Below are positions 1 through 9,789 of a stretch of DNA of 64,000 nt, piece after piece. Within the stretch, counting starts at the first letter, position 1, and each line of letters starts with the position of its first letter. The stretch lies in contig JAFKAC010000043.1 of the NCBI GenBank assembly GCA_025766275.1, forward strand, positions 248,001 through 312,000. Direction: 5' to 3'. The position numbers were made by a program, and so were the translations under genes. This stretch comes from Lactarius indigo. Lineage: Eukaryota > Basidiomycota > Agaricomycetes > Russulales > Russulaceae. The notes beneath the pieces were generated by a model. That model ran no database searches, had not been told where the DNA came from, and saw only the letters and a program-made list of their open reading frames with translations.

Positions 1-516
1 GGGGGTGATGTTACGGTACGGACTTAGTGACTCATTACACACAACTCATGACTGGTTATGACTACGGTCTGGTATCAGCATAAGTCATGGACTCTTACAT
101 CATATCAGTCAGCATAGCGGTTCGCATGTGATTGCGACCCATGTATGACTCATTCCTAGGATAGCTGTACTAGGGTTCGAGCTAGTTACGCTATTGGTTA
201 CTTACTATTCTAGCGGCACTTTAAAGCCCGCGTGTATCTGTATAAGTAGTTGCTCCGGAAGACCAAGAGTCCCCATCTTGGTCTTCTTCAATCCACCCTC
301 TTGACTCGTCTCTTGTCTGCCTTAGTCTCTGACTAAGTGTGCCTCCACTCATATCCGCCAAGGGATATCCTTCTTTCATCTTTGCTGCAGCGTGTGCCAG
401 TGAGCCCCTGTTCAGCTTGCGTTGGATTGACACGTGGTCTCCATTCGCCTAACTTTCGCTAAGTCGATTACGCCTATTACGAGTCCAAGTCGGACTAACG
501 CTGGTGGAGCGTAACA
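1..516 (+). mobile_element. 3' LTR and polypurine tract of a truncated Ty3/gypsy element (gypsy-0)
   Basis: Positions 1-8 (GGGGGTGA) match the polypurine tract before the LTR of gypsy-2, and the LTR runs from TGTTACGG at 9 to CGTAACA at 516. A TATA box (TATAAG, 241-246) lies 34 bp before ATCTTGGTCTT (275-285), the predicted transcript start. The same start motif and spacing occur in gypsy-2. The LTR end abuts a copia coding fragment, so the element inserted into it. The rest of gypsy-0 lies left of the window, so its target duplication cannot be checked. Confidence 0.8.
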
Positions 517-1140
517 CTTGCCCGCTGGTGCTGACGAGCACCTGGTTAAATATACATCACAGGCAACTGCCTCAGATATCTCTCACTACTAATCTCTCAT
601 TGGGAGTCTGCTTTATGTGCAGATTGGCACTAGGCCAGATATCTCCTTTGCTGTGTCATGATTGGCACAGTACGTAGCGAATCCTTCACCACAACATCTG
701 CAACTTGCACAGTATGTCCTGTCCTACTTAGTGGGAACTATGGACATGCGTATTGTCTATGATGGCGCCAATGGCGACGGCCTTCATGGCTACACTGATT
801 CCAGTCTGGCTGATTAGACTGACGACCGCCACTCCACCTCTGGTTATGTGTTCCTACTAGCTAACGGTGCAATAAGCTGGTCTTCGCGCAAGCAAAAGAC
901 TGTTGCCCAAAACACAATGGAAGCGGAATACATGGCCATGACCGACGTGGCTAACCAGGCTGCGTGGTATCAGAGCTTCCTCACGGAACTTGGGTACGAG
1001 GTCGATGACCCCATCCCACTGCATGGTGACAACAAGGGTGCCATTGATTTGGCCTTGAACCCTGTCACTGGCAGACGGTCTAAGCACATTGCCATACGGC
1101 ATCATGTCATTAGGGAGTACATCGAAAAGGGGACCATCAC
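517..1140 (+). pseudogene. Copia-B-family pol fragment (end of reverse transcriptase and RNase H)
   Basis: This stretch matches, in opposite orientation, the 3' part of the intact copia-B polyprotein gene at 48.9-49.55 kb. It encodes the end of the reverse transcriptase domain and most of RNase H, including SWSSRKQKTVAQNT, an AEYMAM motif and a HGDNKGAIDLAL segment. A TAG at 815-817 replaces the CAG of copia-B, a C-to-T nonsense change. It is cut on the left by gypsy-0 and on the right by gypsy-1 (junction 1140/1141), so the remaining open frame runs into the LTR and is meaningless there. It is a dead relic, clearly more diverged than copia-B. Confidence 0.9.
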
Positions 1141-1714
1141 TGTTACAATTTTCTCCGGACTCGTTCTTTCGCATGTCACTATTCCCTTCCCTATACTATA
1201 CGAGCCCTGTACGATTACGCGGACCTTACGATTACCCGGTTCCTATCGCGTGCCTTACTTATCAACGCCCCCTTCTGATAAAGTTCGACATGTGCTAGTT
1301 TCCGTCATGTTCCCAATCACGCGCGACTCCGTGTGATTCATCCCTTGTTCCCAGTATGATGTCCCTTTGTCCCCTTTATGTCTTATCCATTGTTCCCAAA
1401 ACCGATAATGGCGCCATCTGTTTGTAGTCGCCACACTAACCAGTATCTATTTAAACCTAGTCCTATCTAGCTTGTACGGTAGACTAGACTTCTTGTGTAA
1501 TACTACACTTGAACACCTTCGTGCTCTCATCGTCTCGCGAACCCCCCCGTCTTCGTCAGGCCTTCGAGTCTTGACTTCCCTCTACGATCCAAGTGACCAC
1601 CGTCCTTGTGATCCTTGTGCATCACCTTTCTGAAGCCAGGCCTTGGAGCTTGCGCTACCGATATTCGACTGACGCGGTACAGGTCGTACCCAACGCCCCT
1701 GTAGTGGCGTTACA
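1141..1714 (+). repeat. 5' LTR of gypsy-1
   Basis: The 574-bp LTR starts TGTTACAATT and ends GCGTTACA. It is the near-identical partner of the split 3' LTR (8484-8829 plus 15823-16049). It carries the element promoter and predicted R region. Confidence 0.93.
1448..1491 (+). promoter_or_regulatory. Predicted gypsy-1 promoter: TATA box and transcript start
   Basis: TATTTAA (1448-1454) lies 33 bp upstream of AGACTAGACTT (1481-1491). That 11-mer is the exact reverse complement of the site two bases after the LTR (1717-1727), which marks it as the likely 5' end of the RNA in a self-priming element. Start site inferred from spacing and complementarity, not measured. Confidence 0.65.
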
Positions 1715-1716
1715 TT

Positions 1717-1727
1717 AAGTCTAGTCT
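1717..1727 (+). other. Gypsy-1 primer-binding site of the self-priming (Tf1) type
   Basis: AAGTCTAGTCT begins two bases after the 5' LTR and is perfectly complementary to AGACTAGACTT at 1481-1491, the predicted RNA 5' end. In Tf1 of fission yeast the first bases of the transcript fold back onto the primer site and are cleaved to prime minus-strand DNA. The same layout is seen here. I saw no tRNA 3'-end match at this site. Confidence 0.7.
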
Positions 1728-1735
1728 CTTACACT

Positions 1736-3415
1736 GTGGCTCTCACCAGCCGAAGTCGAACCAAGTTTGTCCAGGAGTACCTGGAATGACACACCGATGA
1801 CGACCTTCGATCCTCAATCAAAGGAACGGCCACTTGGAAGAACACCCCTCACGACACAGGCTACTACGTCTTTGATCCTGACAAAAACACCTACGAACCC
1901 ATCGAATACATCGAAGATCAGCACGTCTGGGCCTACGTTGCCTATTCAGACAAAAAGAACTCCTGGTATTCAATCAAGCCAGTACCCGCATCTCTTGGAC
2001 TCGGACCAGGAAAAACCCGAATACAAGGCATCGACATCGACTCGGACGTCGCAGAACCCGACTCAGATAGCGAAAACCCAGACCCCACCCTTACACCTAC
2101 CATCACCAGACCAGTCGACTTCGCATTGTATGCCGACATGTCCACCACTCAATCCCAACTCGCAACCACCCTCACCCAGTCAGGAAGCGGCCAACCCAGT
2201 GGAGGAACGTCCTCCTCTACGGCTGCTCCAAGTAGTGGAGGACATCTTATGGGAGGAAGTGCGCCGACAGGCGGAAGCGGCCCTCCGGGAGGCTCAGGAA
2301 GCCATCATGGAGGCAGTGTGCCTGGAGGTGGAGGCGGTGCGCTTGGAGGTGGAGGCGGTGCGCCTGGAGGCGGAGGCAGCGCACCTGGAGGCGGAGGCGC
2401 AGCTGCAGGAGGAGGAGCAGCCCCAGGACTCCTCAATGGAAGACTCGGAGGAAACGCTCCGCCAGAGTTTACAGGAGATTGGGAATCAAGTCGGGCGTTT
2501 CTCAACGCCTTCTCCCTCTACCGGGGAATGAACCCCACTGTGCAACAATTGGTGGTCCCGTACTCCCGTGCAATGACCCTCCTCTCCTATATCCGAGGCC
2601 CCCTTGTAGACGATTGGGTCGAAGAACAGATACAGTGGCTTGTTGCCCAACTAGTAGCAGGAGTGGCCTTAAACGAAGAAAACCTTTGGGACACTATTGA
2701 AGCGCGATTCATCCAGGCCTATACTGATACCACACAACAACAGAAGGCCCGACACTCCATTCAAACTCTCAGAATGGAGAAAGAAGACATCGATACGTAC
2801 ATCGCGAAGTTCTCGAATCTTGCCAACAAAGCAGGATACAACAAAGATGAAGCCACCACCCTAGAAATTTTCCAGAAGGGACTCCCCAACGCCCTCGTCA
2901 TAAACGCAATCAAATTCCATCATCCGATCACATGGGATGACTGGAAAGCAGCCGTAACACTGCAACAAGCCGAATACCTCCTTCTGAAAGACAAACTCAC
3001 GAAAGGGGGAAACAATAAACGAGGAGGAGTGTCCCGTGACCAATGGCTGTCAGCGTTAAACAAAAACCGAGATCCCAACGCAATGGATGTCAGCCGCACA
3101 AGAGCAAGAGCCGCCTTAACAGACACCGAAAAACTGCAACTGCAGAAAGAAGGAAGATGCTTCCGTTGTCGGGGCCAAGGGCATATCTCCCGCAACTGCC
3201 CTCAAAAATCGACCACTATCAAGGCAACCGAAACCTCGACTTCCGCAGCCAGCGTCCCTACAACCGCCACTATCTCCATGACCGCATCACGCCCCCTCTC
3301 CAATGAAGAACAAGCGGACGCCCAGGTAGCAGCGTTATTCACTCAAACCCCAGAAGTACGAGAATTAATGGTGGACAAACTATTTGGCCAAAAGAAGGAT
3401 TTTCTGAACGCTTGA
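1736..3415 (+). pseudogene. gag: Gypsy-1 gag (nucleocapsid), with one nonsense codon
   Basis: The gag frame can be read from a GTG at 1736, just after the primer site, to TGA at 3413-3415. The first in-frame ATG is at 2138. The segment before that ATG is nevertheless conserved with the gag N-terminus of gypsy-2 (an ETGYFVEF/DTGYYVFD block), so it is coding. One TGA at 1787-1789 breaks the frame and probably replaced a TGG or CGA. Next come a Gly-rich stretch (about 2200-2440), a retrotransposon gag domain (about 2450-3010) and a CCHC zinc knuckle CFRCRGQGHISRNC (3157-3198). Pol follows in the -1 frame. Confidence 0.85.
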
Positions 3416-6400
3416 ACCCGGCGGCCTGGGCTAGAGCATTAAAAATTAGCGTGTACAATAGCAGATTCCGATCCATGCGAATTCCAGTTCTCTTCAAATC
3501 TGCTCACGCGACGGCCGAACGAAACGTCCTCATCGATTCCGGTGCAACCAACAATTTTATAAGCGCAAACCTCCTAAAACGACTAAAAATAGCTTGGCTA
3601 GCCACAGAACGCCCCATCAAGATATGGAATGTGGACGGAACCCACAACCAAGGAGGAGAAATCACCTCCTTCACCGACCTCATGGTCAAAACAGGGGGGA
3701 AGACCCAACATCTTAGGTTTCTCATCACTGACCTAGGAAATGACGAAGTCATACTCGGATACCCCTGGTTCACAGCCTTCAAACCAAAGTTCCACTGGTG
3801 AGACGCCACCCTCGATGAAGAGTTCCAACCGGTAGTAATTACCAGCCTGAACTTGTCAGACGAAGCCATGCCCATGGAAGCTACCATTAAGGCATTGGAG
3901 ACGTATCAACTTGACGAACTGGCCTGGGAACAACTAGAAGGGGAAGCCGCGCCATCCATCCGACTGCGAAAAACGACGACAGCATCGGAACTAGCACAAC
4001 AGGAAGCCGCAAAAAAACCCCAGAAGACCTTCAAAGAAATGGTTCCGGCAGAATATAGAAGACATCAAAAGGTGTTCAGCAAAGAAACCTCCCAGCGCTT
4101 TCCTCCTTCACAAACATGGGACCATGCCATTGACCTAGTCCCAAATGCCCTGGAAACCATGGACTGTAAAGTATATCCCCTTACAGTTCCAGAAACCGAA
4201 AAGTTATCCGAATTTATAACGGAACACCTGGACAAGAAGTATATACAACCATCGAAATCCCCCTACGCATCTCCGTTCTTCTTCATCAAAAAGAAGGACG
4301 GGAAGTTACACCCAGTACAAGACTACCGTCGACTCAATGAACTTATGGTAAAAAACCATTATCCACTCCCCCTAATCCCAGAGCTTATCGATCGAATCCG
4401 GAGAGCGCGGCTCTACTCTAAACTTGACATACGATGGGGATATAACAACGTCCGAATTAAGCCCAGTGACGAGTGGAAAGCGGCGTTCAAGACCAACCAG
4501 GGACTATACGAGCCAAGAGTCATGTTCTTCGGACTCACTAATTCCCCCAGTACCTTCCAAACCATGATGGACACCATATTCCGAGAACTAGTACTCACAG
4601 GAGAAGTCATTGTTTACATGGACGATATCCTTATTGCAACTGCAGACGATCACGACCACCACAAGCAGGTATTACACCACGTCCTAGACCTCTGTGATGA
4701 ACACGACCTGTACATCAAACCGGAAAAATGCGTGTTCGAGGTTTACGAAGTGGAATACCTGGGGCTAATCATCGGGCACGGCAAACTACGAATGGACCCT
4801 GTAAAAGTACAAGGAGTGTGAGACTGGAAGGCGCCAAAATCCCTAAAAGAAGTACGGGCCTTTTTGGGTTTCTGCAATTTCTACCGGCGGTTCATAAGGG
4901 GCTTCTCCACGATAGCAAGGCCACTCCATGATCTTACAAAGAAGGACACACCTTGGGAATGGACAAGTGCTAGGCAACAAGCCTTTGACACCATCAAAGA
5001 ATGAATCAGCTCCGAACCGGTACTCCTATTCCCAGATTTAGACCAACCCTTTGAAATAGAAGTGGACGCTTCCAGCTACGCGCTGGGAGCAGTATTAAAC
5101 CAAAAGGGGGAAGATCAAAGAATGCACCCGGTCGCATTCTACTCCGAATCACTAACGGAAGCAGAACGCAATTACAATATCTACGACAGAGAGCTATTAG
5201 CCATCGTCAAGGCCCTACGAACGTGGCGCACATACCTGATCGGTTCCCCCCACCTAATAACCATCCACACCGACCATGCCAACCTCCAATACTGGAAGGA
5301 ACCAAGAAAAATCAATAGGCGCGTGGCACGAGAATTCCAGGAGCTCTCAGAATACAACTTCGTACTCAAACATATCCCCGGCTCCAAAAACACCCAAGCA
5401 GACTCCTTATCAAGACACCCTGACTATGACGACGGAACAACAGATAACGACCACGTTATGGTACTACCGGAAGAAGTGTTCCTGAAGGTCACCCAGACAT
5501 CCATGCATGACATGGACATATGGACCCAAATTACTCAGAGCATGGAAGAATCGACAGTACTCCCATGGGTCGAACCCCATAACCTAAAGAAGCACAATGG
5601 GCTATGGTGGAAGGGTGACGCCCTCGTTGTTGTGGGAAACAACGACCTTAAGCGGGGGGTAATCACCTTTTTCCATGACACTCCGAGCGCCGGACATCCA
5701 GGAATCGCCAATACCCTAGACCTCGTACAACGCGACTTCTGGTGGCCGAATATGCGGAAAGACATAGAAGCCTATGTCAAGGGATGTGCCACCTGTCAAA
5801 GCAACAAGATCAACCCTCACCGACAAAAACCACACTTATTCCCTATCACCACAGACCCAGCAGCCGAGCCCTTTGAAGTGGTAGCAATGGACTTCATAGT
5901 CAAACTCCCCATATCGAACGGATTCGATTCAATCCTCACCATCACCGATCACAACTGCTCAAAAGCATCAATATTCATTCCCTGCAACGAAACCATCACA
6001 TCAGAAGGAGTGGCCAAACTCTATCTCCAACACGTATACCCTCATTATGGCCTACCCAGAAAAATCATATCCGATCGAGACCCCAGATTCGCGTCCACTT
6101 TCATGAGACAATTATGCCACACCCTGGGAATACAACAAAACATATCATCGGCATATCATCCCCAAACCGATGGTCAATCGGAACGCACCAACCAATGGCT
6201 AGAACAATACTTACGACATTGGTGCAACGTAAGGCAAGACAACTGGGTGGAAGCCATACCAATGGCACAATTCGCGCATAACTCCTGGACAAATGCCACA
6301 ACCAAACACTCTCCATTCTCACTCCTTATGGGATGGGAACCACGGACCACCTGGAATCCCAAACCATCGAGCTGCCCAGCCGTAGACCAACGGTTGGAAG

Positions 6401-6945
6401 AACTGCTAGTACTCAGGCAACACGCCCAAGACAGCATCAAACATACGCAACACCTCATGGCGCAACGAGGCAAAACAAGGTTCACACCTTATCAACAAGG
6501 AGACCAAGTATGGCTAGAAGGAACAAACCTCCGTACCTTCTACCCCACGAGTAAACTAGCCCCAAAGAGACACGGACCATTCAAAATAACAAAGGTTCTA
6601 TCAGATGTTTCTTACGAACTCGAACTCCCCACCACATGGAAGATCCACCCGGTATTCCATGCAAACCTTCTCACACCATATAAGGAGACGGAGATGCACG
6701 GCGCAAACTTCACCCGACCTCCACCTGACCTTATCAATGGAGAAGAGGAGTATGAAGTGGAGCGCATCGAAGATGCCCAGGCATGAGGACGAGGGCGCAA
6801 ACTCCACTATCTAGTAAAGTGGAAAGGGTTTCCCCCGAGTGACAACACGTGGGAACCTGCAACTAACATGACTCATGCCGCCGATGCCATTAAGGATTAC
6901 TATAGACACCACCCATCCGCCCAAGGGGCTGGACGAACAACATAA
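3412..6945 (+). pseudogene. pol: Gypsy-1 pol: protease, RT, RNase H, integrase, chromodomain, with four TGA codons
   Basis: A single reading frame overlaps the gag end in the -1 frame and stops at TAA 6943-6945. It encodes an aspartic protease (DSGATNNFI, DSG codons 3535-3543), reverse transcriptase with YMDD (4615-4626), RNase H (EVDASSYALGAVLNQ, about 5060), an integrase HHCC zinc finger (about 5650-5810, ending CATCQSNK) and a DDE core (VAMDFIVKLP, ISDRDPRF, QSERTNQW). A chromodomain (about 6745-6900, with HYLVKWKGF) follows; in chromoviruses it guides integration to heterochromatin. TGA codons interrupt it at 3799, 4819, 5002 and 6784. Context and gypsy-2 alignment suggest each was CGA (Arg). 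Not functional without repair or readthrough. Confidence 0.92.
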
Positions 6946-8449
6946 AAGGAGCTCAACTATCGTAAAGAGTTCCCCCAGCCCCGCAATGTCCAACACACCA
7001 GTCTCCGACACCACCCTCGTCCACGTCCTCAGCAACCCGCAACTAGAAGCCGCCCTCGAACGAGGGATCATTACCATCGACCTCCTAGACATCCCCCGAC
7101 TATCACCACCACCGTCTCCCCAGTCCACCATGACTATCGACCCCGTCCCCATAGTACCCCGAACTCCAGAACGAGAACCTGGAGAACTCACCCCGTCGAC
7201 ACCAGAAGAAGGACAATACTCCCCCACACCGCCCCCGCAACAGTCACACACTCCCCCACCCGAACCACCCGCACCTTCGCCACCATCTTCCTCCCCCTCC
7301 ACACCACCACCACCACTTGAGCCCTTTACTCCTGTTCGCGTCCACACACCCATCGACTACAACCGGCCTGACTCTCCTCCTGACGACACCGATGACCCCG
7401 GCGCCCCCTTCTTCCCGAACATTCCAGGTACCCCGAAGTTTTACCCCCTACAAATTCCACTACCGGACGGCGGATCCAATACTGCGAAGTACATCTACTA
7501 TCGCAAAGGATTCACCGAGGTAGTAGGAACGATGGGTGCTAAACAACCACACTACGGGGAAACGGTCTATCTCTCGTCACTTAGGCCCAACGTCTCAGCA
7601 CCCCCCTTCACAGCCGAACAACTCCAGTTCTTCGACCCCCACGACATTCGCGCTTGTGCCTTAGATGAAACCCTCATCGAGCTCAACTCTCCACGCCTCA
7701 CTGCTGAAGTCACTAGGTTGCGTACCGGGCTTCTTGCTCTCAAGGCGATCGATGAAAAGTGCGAGAAACTAGAGGAAGATGCACGCAAACTGCGGTCGGA
7801 ACGACTCACGGTAGACCTAATGCTGGCTAGCACCAAGAGAAGGCTCCAGTATGCAGGCGCCCTCGCCACCATTGGCAATGAGTACGCGCGAATGACAGCA
7901 TTGCCAACCCCACTCCGACACTCACGATACGCCATCCCCTTTTCCCCACGACACGGGGGACCACTCGAGTTCCCTCGCCTCGCCGACAAAACCCACCGAC
8001 AACGTTGTTATCACTGCGGAAGTTCTCACCACCTCGTACACGACTGCCCTACCAGGCCACGACCAGCTTGCCGACATTGTCAAAGCCAAGAGCACCAGTC
8101 TTATCGGTGCATATTCCGTCGCGTGGGCATGGTCGAAGAAGTCATCACTACTTCTCAGGCAGACGAACGTATCCGACAGGCAATAAATGTCGAGGCATCC
8201 ACCTCCTTCATGGTTCCGGAACCGCCAACAATCGCTGCCGAAACCCAAGGGAGGTGGTGCGGATGATGCTTCCGCACTGATGCTAATCATGACGAGATCC
8301 AATGCCCACAGTATGAAATGTGCCGCAAATGTGGGAAATGCGGGCCATTCCTTTTCCTCAAAACCCACTACTGTCGACTCGACATTTCCCCATGGCCGGA
8401 GAATGACCTCGATGCCGACATCTATGACCTCGTCGACCCAGAATCCTGA
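6875..8449 (+). pseudogene. Gypsy-1 third reading frame: Pro-rich, coiled-coil, zinc-knuckle protein
   Basis: This frame overlaps the end of pol by about 70 bp and lies before the polypurine tract, the env-like position. The product has a Pro-rich N-terminal third, a conserved middle, a predicted coiled coil beginning LTAEVTRLR (about 7700-7880) and cysteine clusters. The clusters are CYHCGSSHHLVHDC, CRHCQSQEHQSYRC and, past a TGA at 8264-8266, a further Cys-rich end to 8449. No signal peptide or membrane helix is evident, so it is not an envelope protein. The coiled-coil segment resembles the C-terminus of the gypsy-2 pol polyprotein. Function unknown; nucleic-acid binding is an inference from the zinc knuckles. 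Confidence 0.7.
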
Positions 8450-8483
8450 AGTCGAGGCGTCTTCAGGCCAAGATGGGGGGTAA

Positions 8484-8829
8484 TGTTACAATTTTCTCCA
8501 GACTCGTTCTTTCGCATGTCACTATTCCCTTCCCTATACTATACGAGCCCTGTACGATTACGCGGACCTTACGATTACCCGGTTCCTATCACACGCCTTA
8601 CTTATCAACGCCCCCTTCTGATAAAGTTCGACATGTGCTAGTTTCCGTCATGTTCCCAATCACGCGCGACTCTGCGTGATTCATCCCTTGTTCCCAGTAT
8701 GATGTCCCTTTGTCCCCTTTATGTCTTATCCATTGTTCCCAAAACCGATAATGGCGCCATCTGTTTGTAGTCGCCACACTAACCAGTATCTATTTAAACC
8801 TAGTCCTATCTAGCTTGTACGGTAGACTA
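8484..8829 (+). repeat. 3' LTR of gypsy-1, first part
   Basis: The LTR starts at TGTTACAATT right after a purine tract (AGATGGGGGGTAA, 8471-8483) and matches the 5' LTR until copia-A interrupts it after GACTA (8825-8829). The break falls at the predicted transcript start of the LTR. Confidence 0.93.
8825..8829. repeat. Target duplication GACTA of copia-A, left copy
   Basis: GACTA directly before the copia-A LTR is repeated at 15818-15822 directly after it. The uninterrupted 5' LTR of gypsy-1 has one copy at this place. Confidence 0.95.
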
Positions 8830-9228
8830 TGTTGCGCAGCAAAAGCCTTATAGGCCAAAGCGCAGCACGCAGGAAGGACGTTCTCACCTTTGAGTAGGTT
8901 GAGAGACTAATGAGAGAGGAGAATGTGCACAAGCAAAGTGGGTGATGTTCTGTATTCACCTCTCTCCCCACATAGGAGGGTATTTATGCTCTATGGCCCC
9001 ACCATGTCCATTTGCGGTTAAGTGATGAGTAAAGGCGTCCACAATATCGCGTTTTTACACACGCCTAATGTGTTTTGCCCTTCTGAGATAGTCATAGGAC
9101 TTCTCCTCATCACGGGACATGATACGCCCGCTATTGTACGTATCGTGACTGCCTAATATGGTAAATATAGTACAGTAATGTTGTAACTGCTATAGATAAG
9201 GTCCTTACGTACTTATCACGTTTCAACA
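8830..9228 (-). repeat. 3' LTR of copia-A
   Basis: The 399-bp LTR is bounded by TG and CA and lies next to the complement of the polypurine tract. A CATAAATA element (complement, about 8971-8979) is the likely TATA box. Confidence 0.95.
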
Positions 9229-9239
9229 CTCCCCCTTGC

Positions 9240-9789
9240 TTAGTGCAGCTAGTAAAGCGCATCTAAGCAAAGACCTTACATTAAAGACATTTTTATAGAG
9301 GGATCGGTAATAAGCATCAACCAAGGATGCTTCGATCCTCAAATGTCAGAGGGATGTATAGGGGATTAGGTGTGGGGTTATAGCAACATCCCTTCATAGA
9401 ATGAAAGGGACGCTTAACCCCAACAATGGTCGTCTATCCTCGGTTTAGTGAGCAGTTATACTATGCTGGTGATAGAACAGGATGTGTGAGCTTCCTGCTG
9501 GTAAGAATACCAGGGTTGTTTGACACAAAACCATAGAAGGCTTAGAGTCGGATGACTCAATAAAATTTTATGATTTGTGAGAAAACAACTCTCGCGGGAC
9601 AGTCTTCTCAGAAATCATAAAAGCTTAGGGTCATAAGACTCAATAAGCTTGTATGGTTCTTTGAGAAGAACAAGTCGTTCGTGACTCATTTCTTATGTAT
9701 TCCCTATTACTGGGAAAGAAGAAACGATGTACACGAAGGAGCTACGAAAGACCCTTTTTATTCTACCTCCAACCATAGCGTTGAGCTGC
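9240..9789 (-). other. Copia-A 3' untranslated stretch
   Basis: About 550 bp between the pol stop and the polypurine tract with no credible coding frame. It is AT-rich with short repeated phrases (around AAGGCTTAGAGTC / AAGCTTAGGGTC at 9537-9630). I see no other gene here. Confidence 0.6.

Noticed and set aside
848..1336. 162-codon open frame as an intact gene
   Set aside because: Its first half is the RNase H end of a dead copia fragment; the second half is the gypsy-1 LTR.
1767..2531. 254-codon Pro/Glu-rich frame inside gypsy-1
   Set aside because: Another frame of the gag gene, whose zinc-knuckle frame is the supported one.
6875..8449. Third frame of gypsy-1 as an envelope gene
   Set aside because: No signal peptide or membrane span; zinc knuckles and coiled coil point elsewhere.
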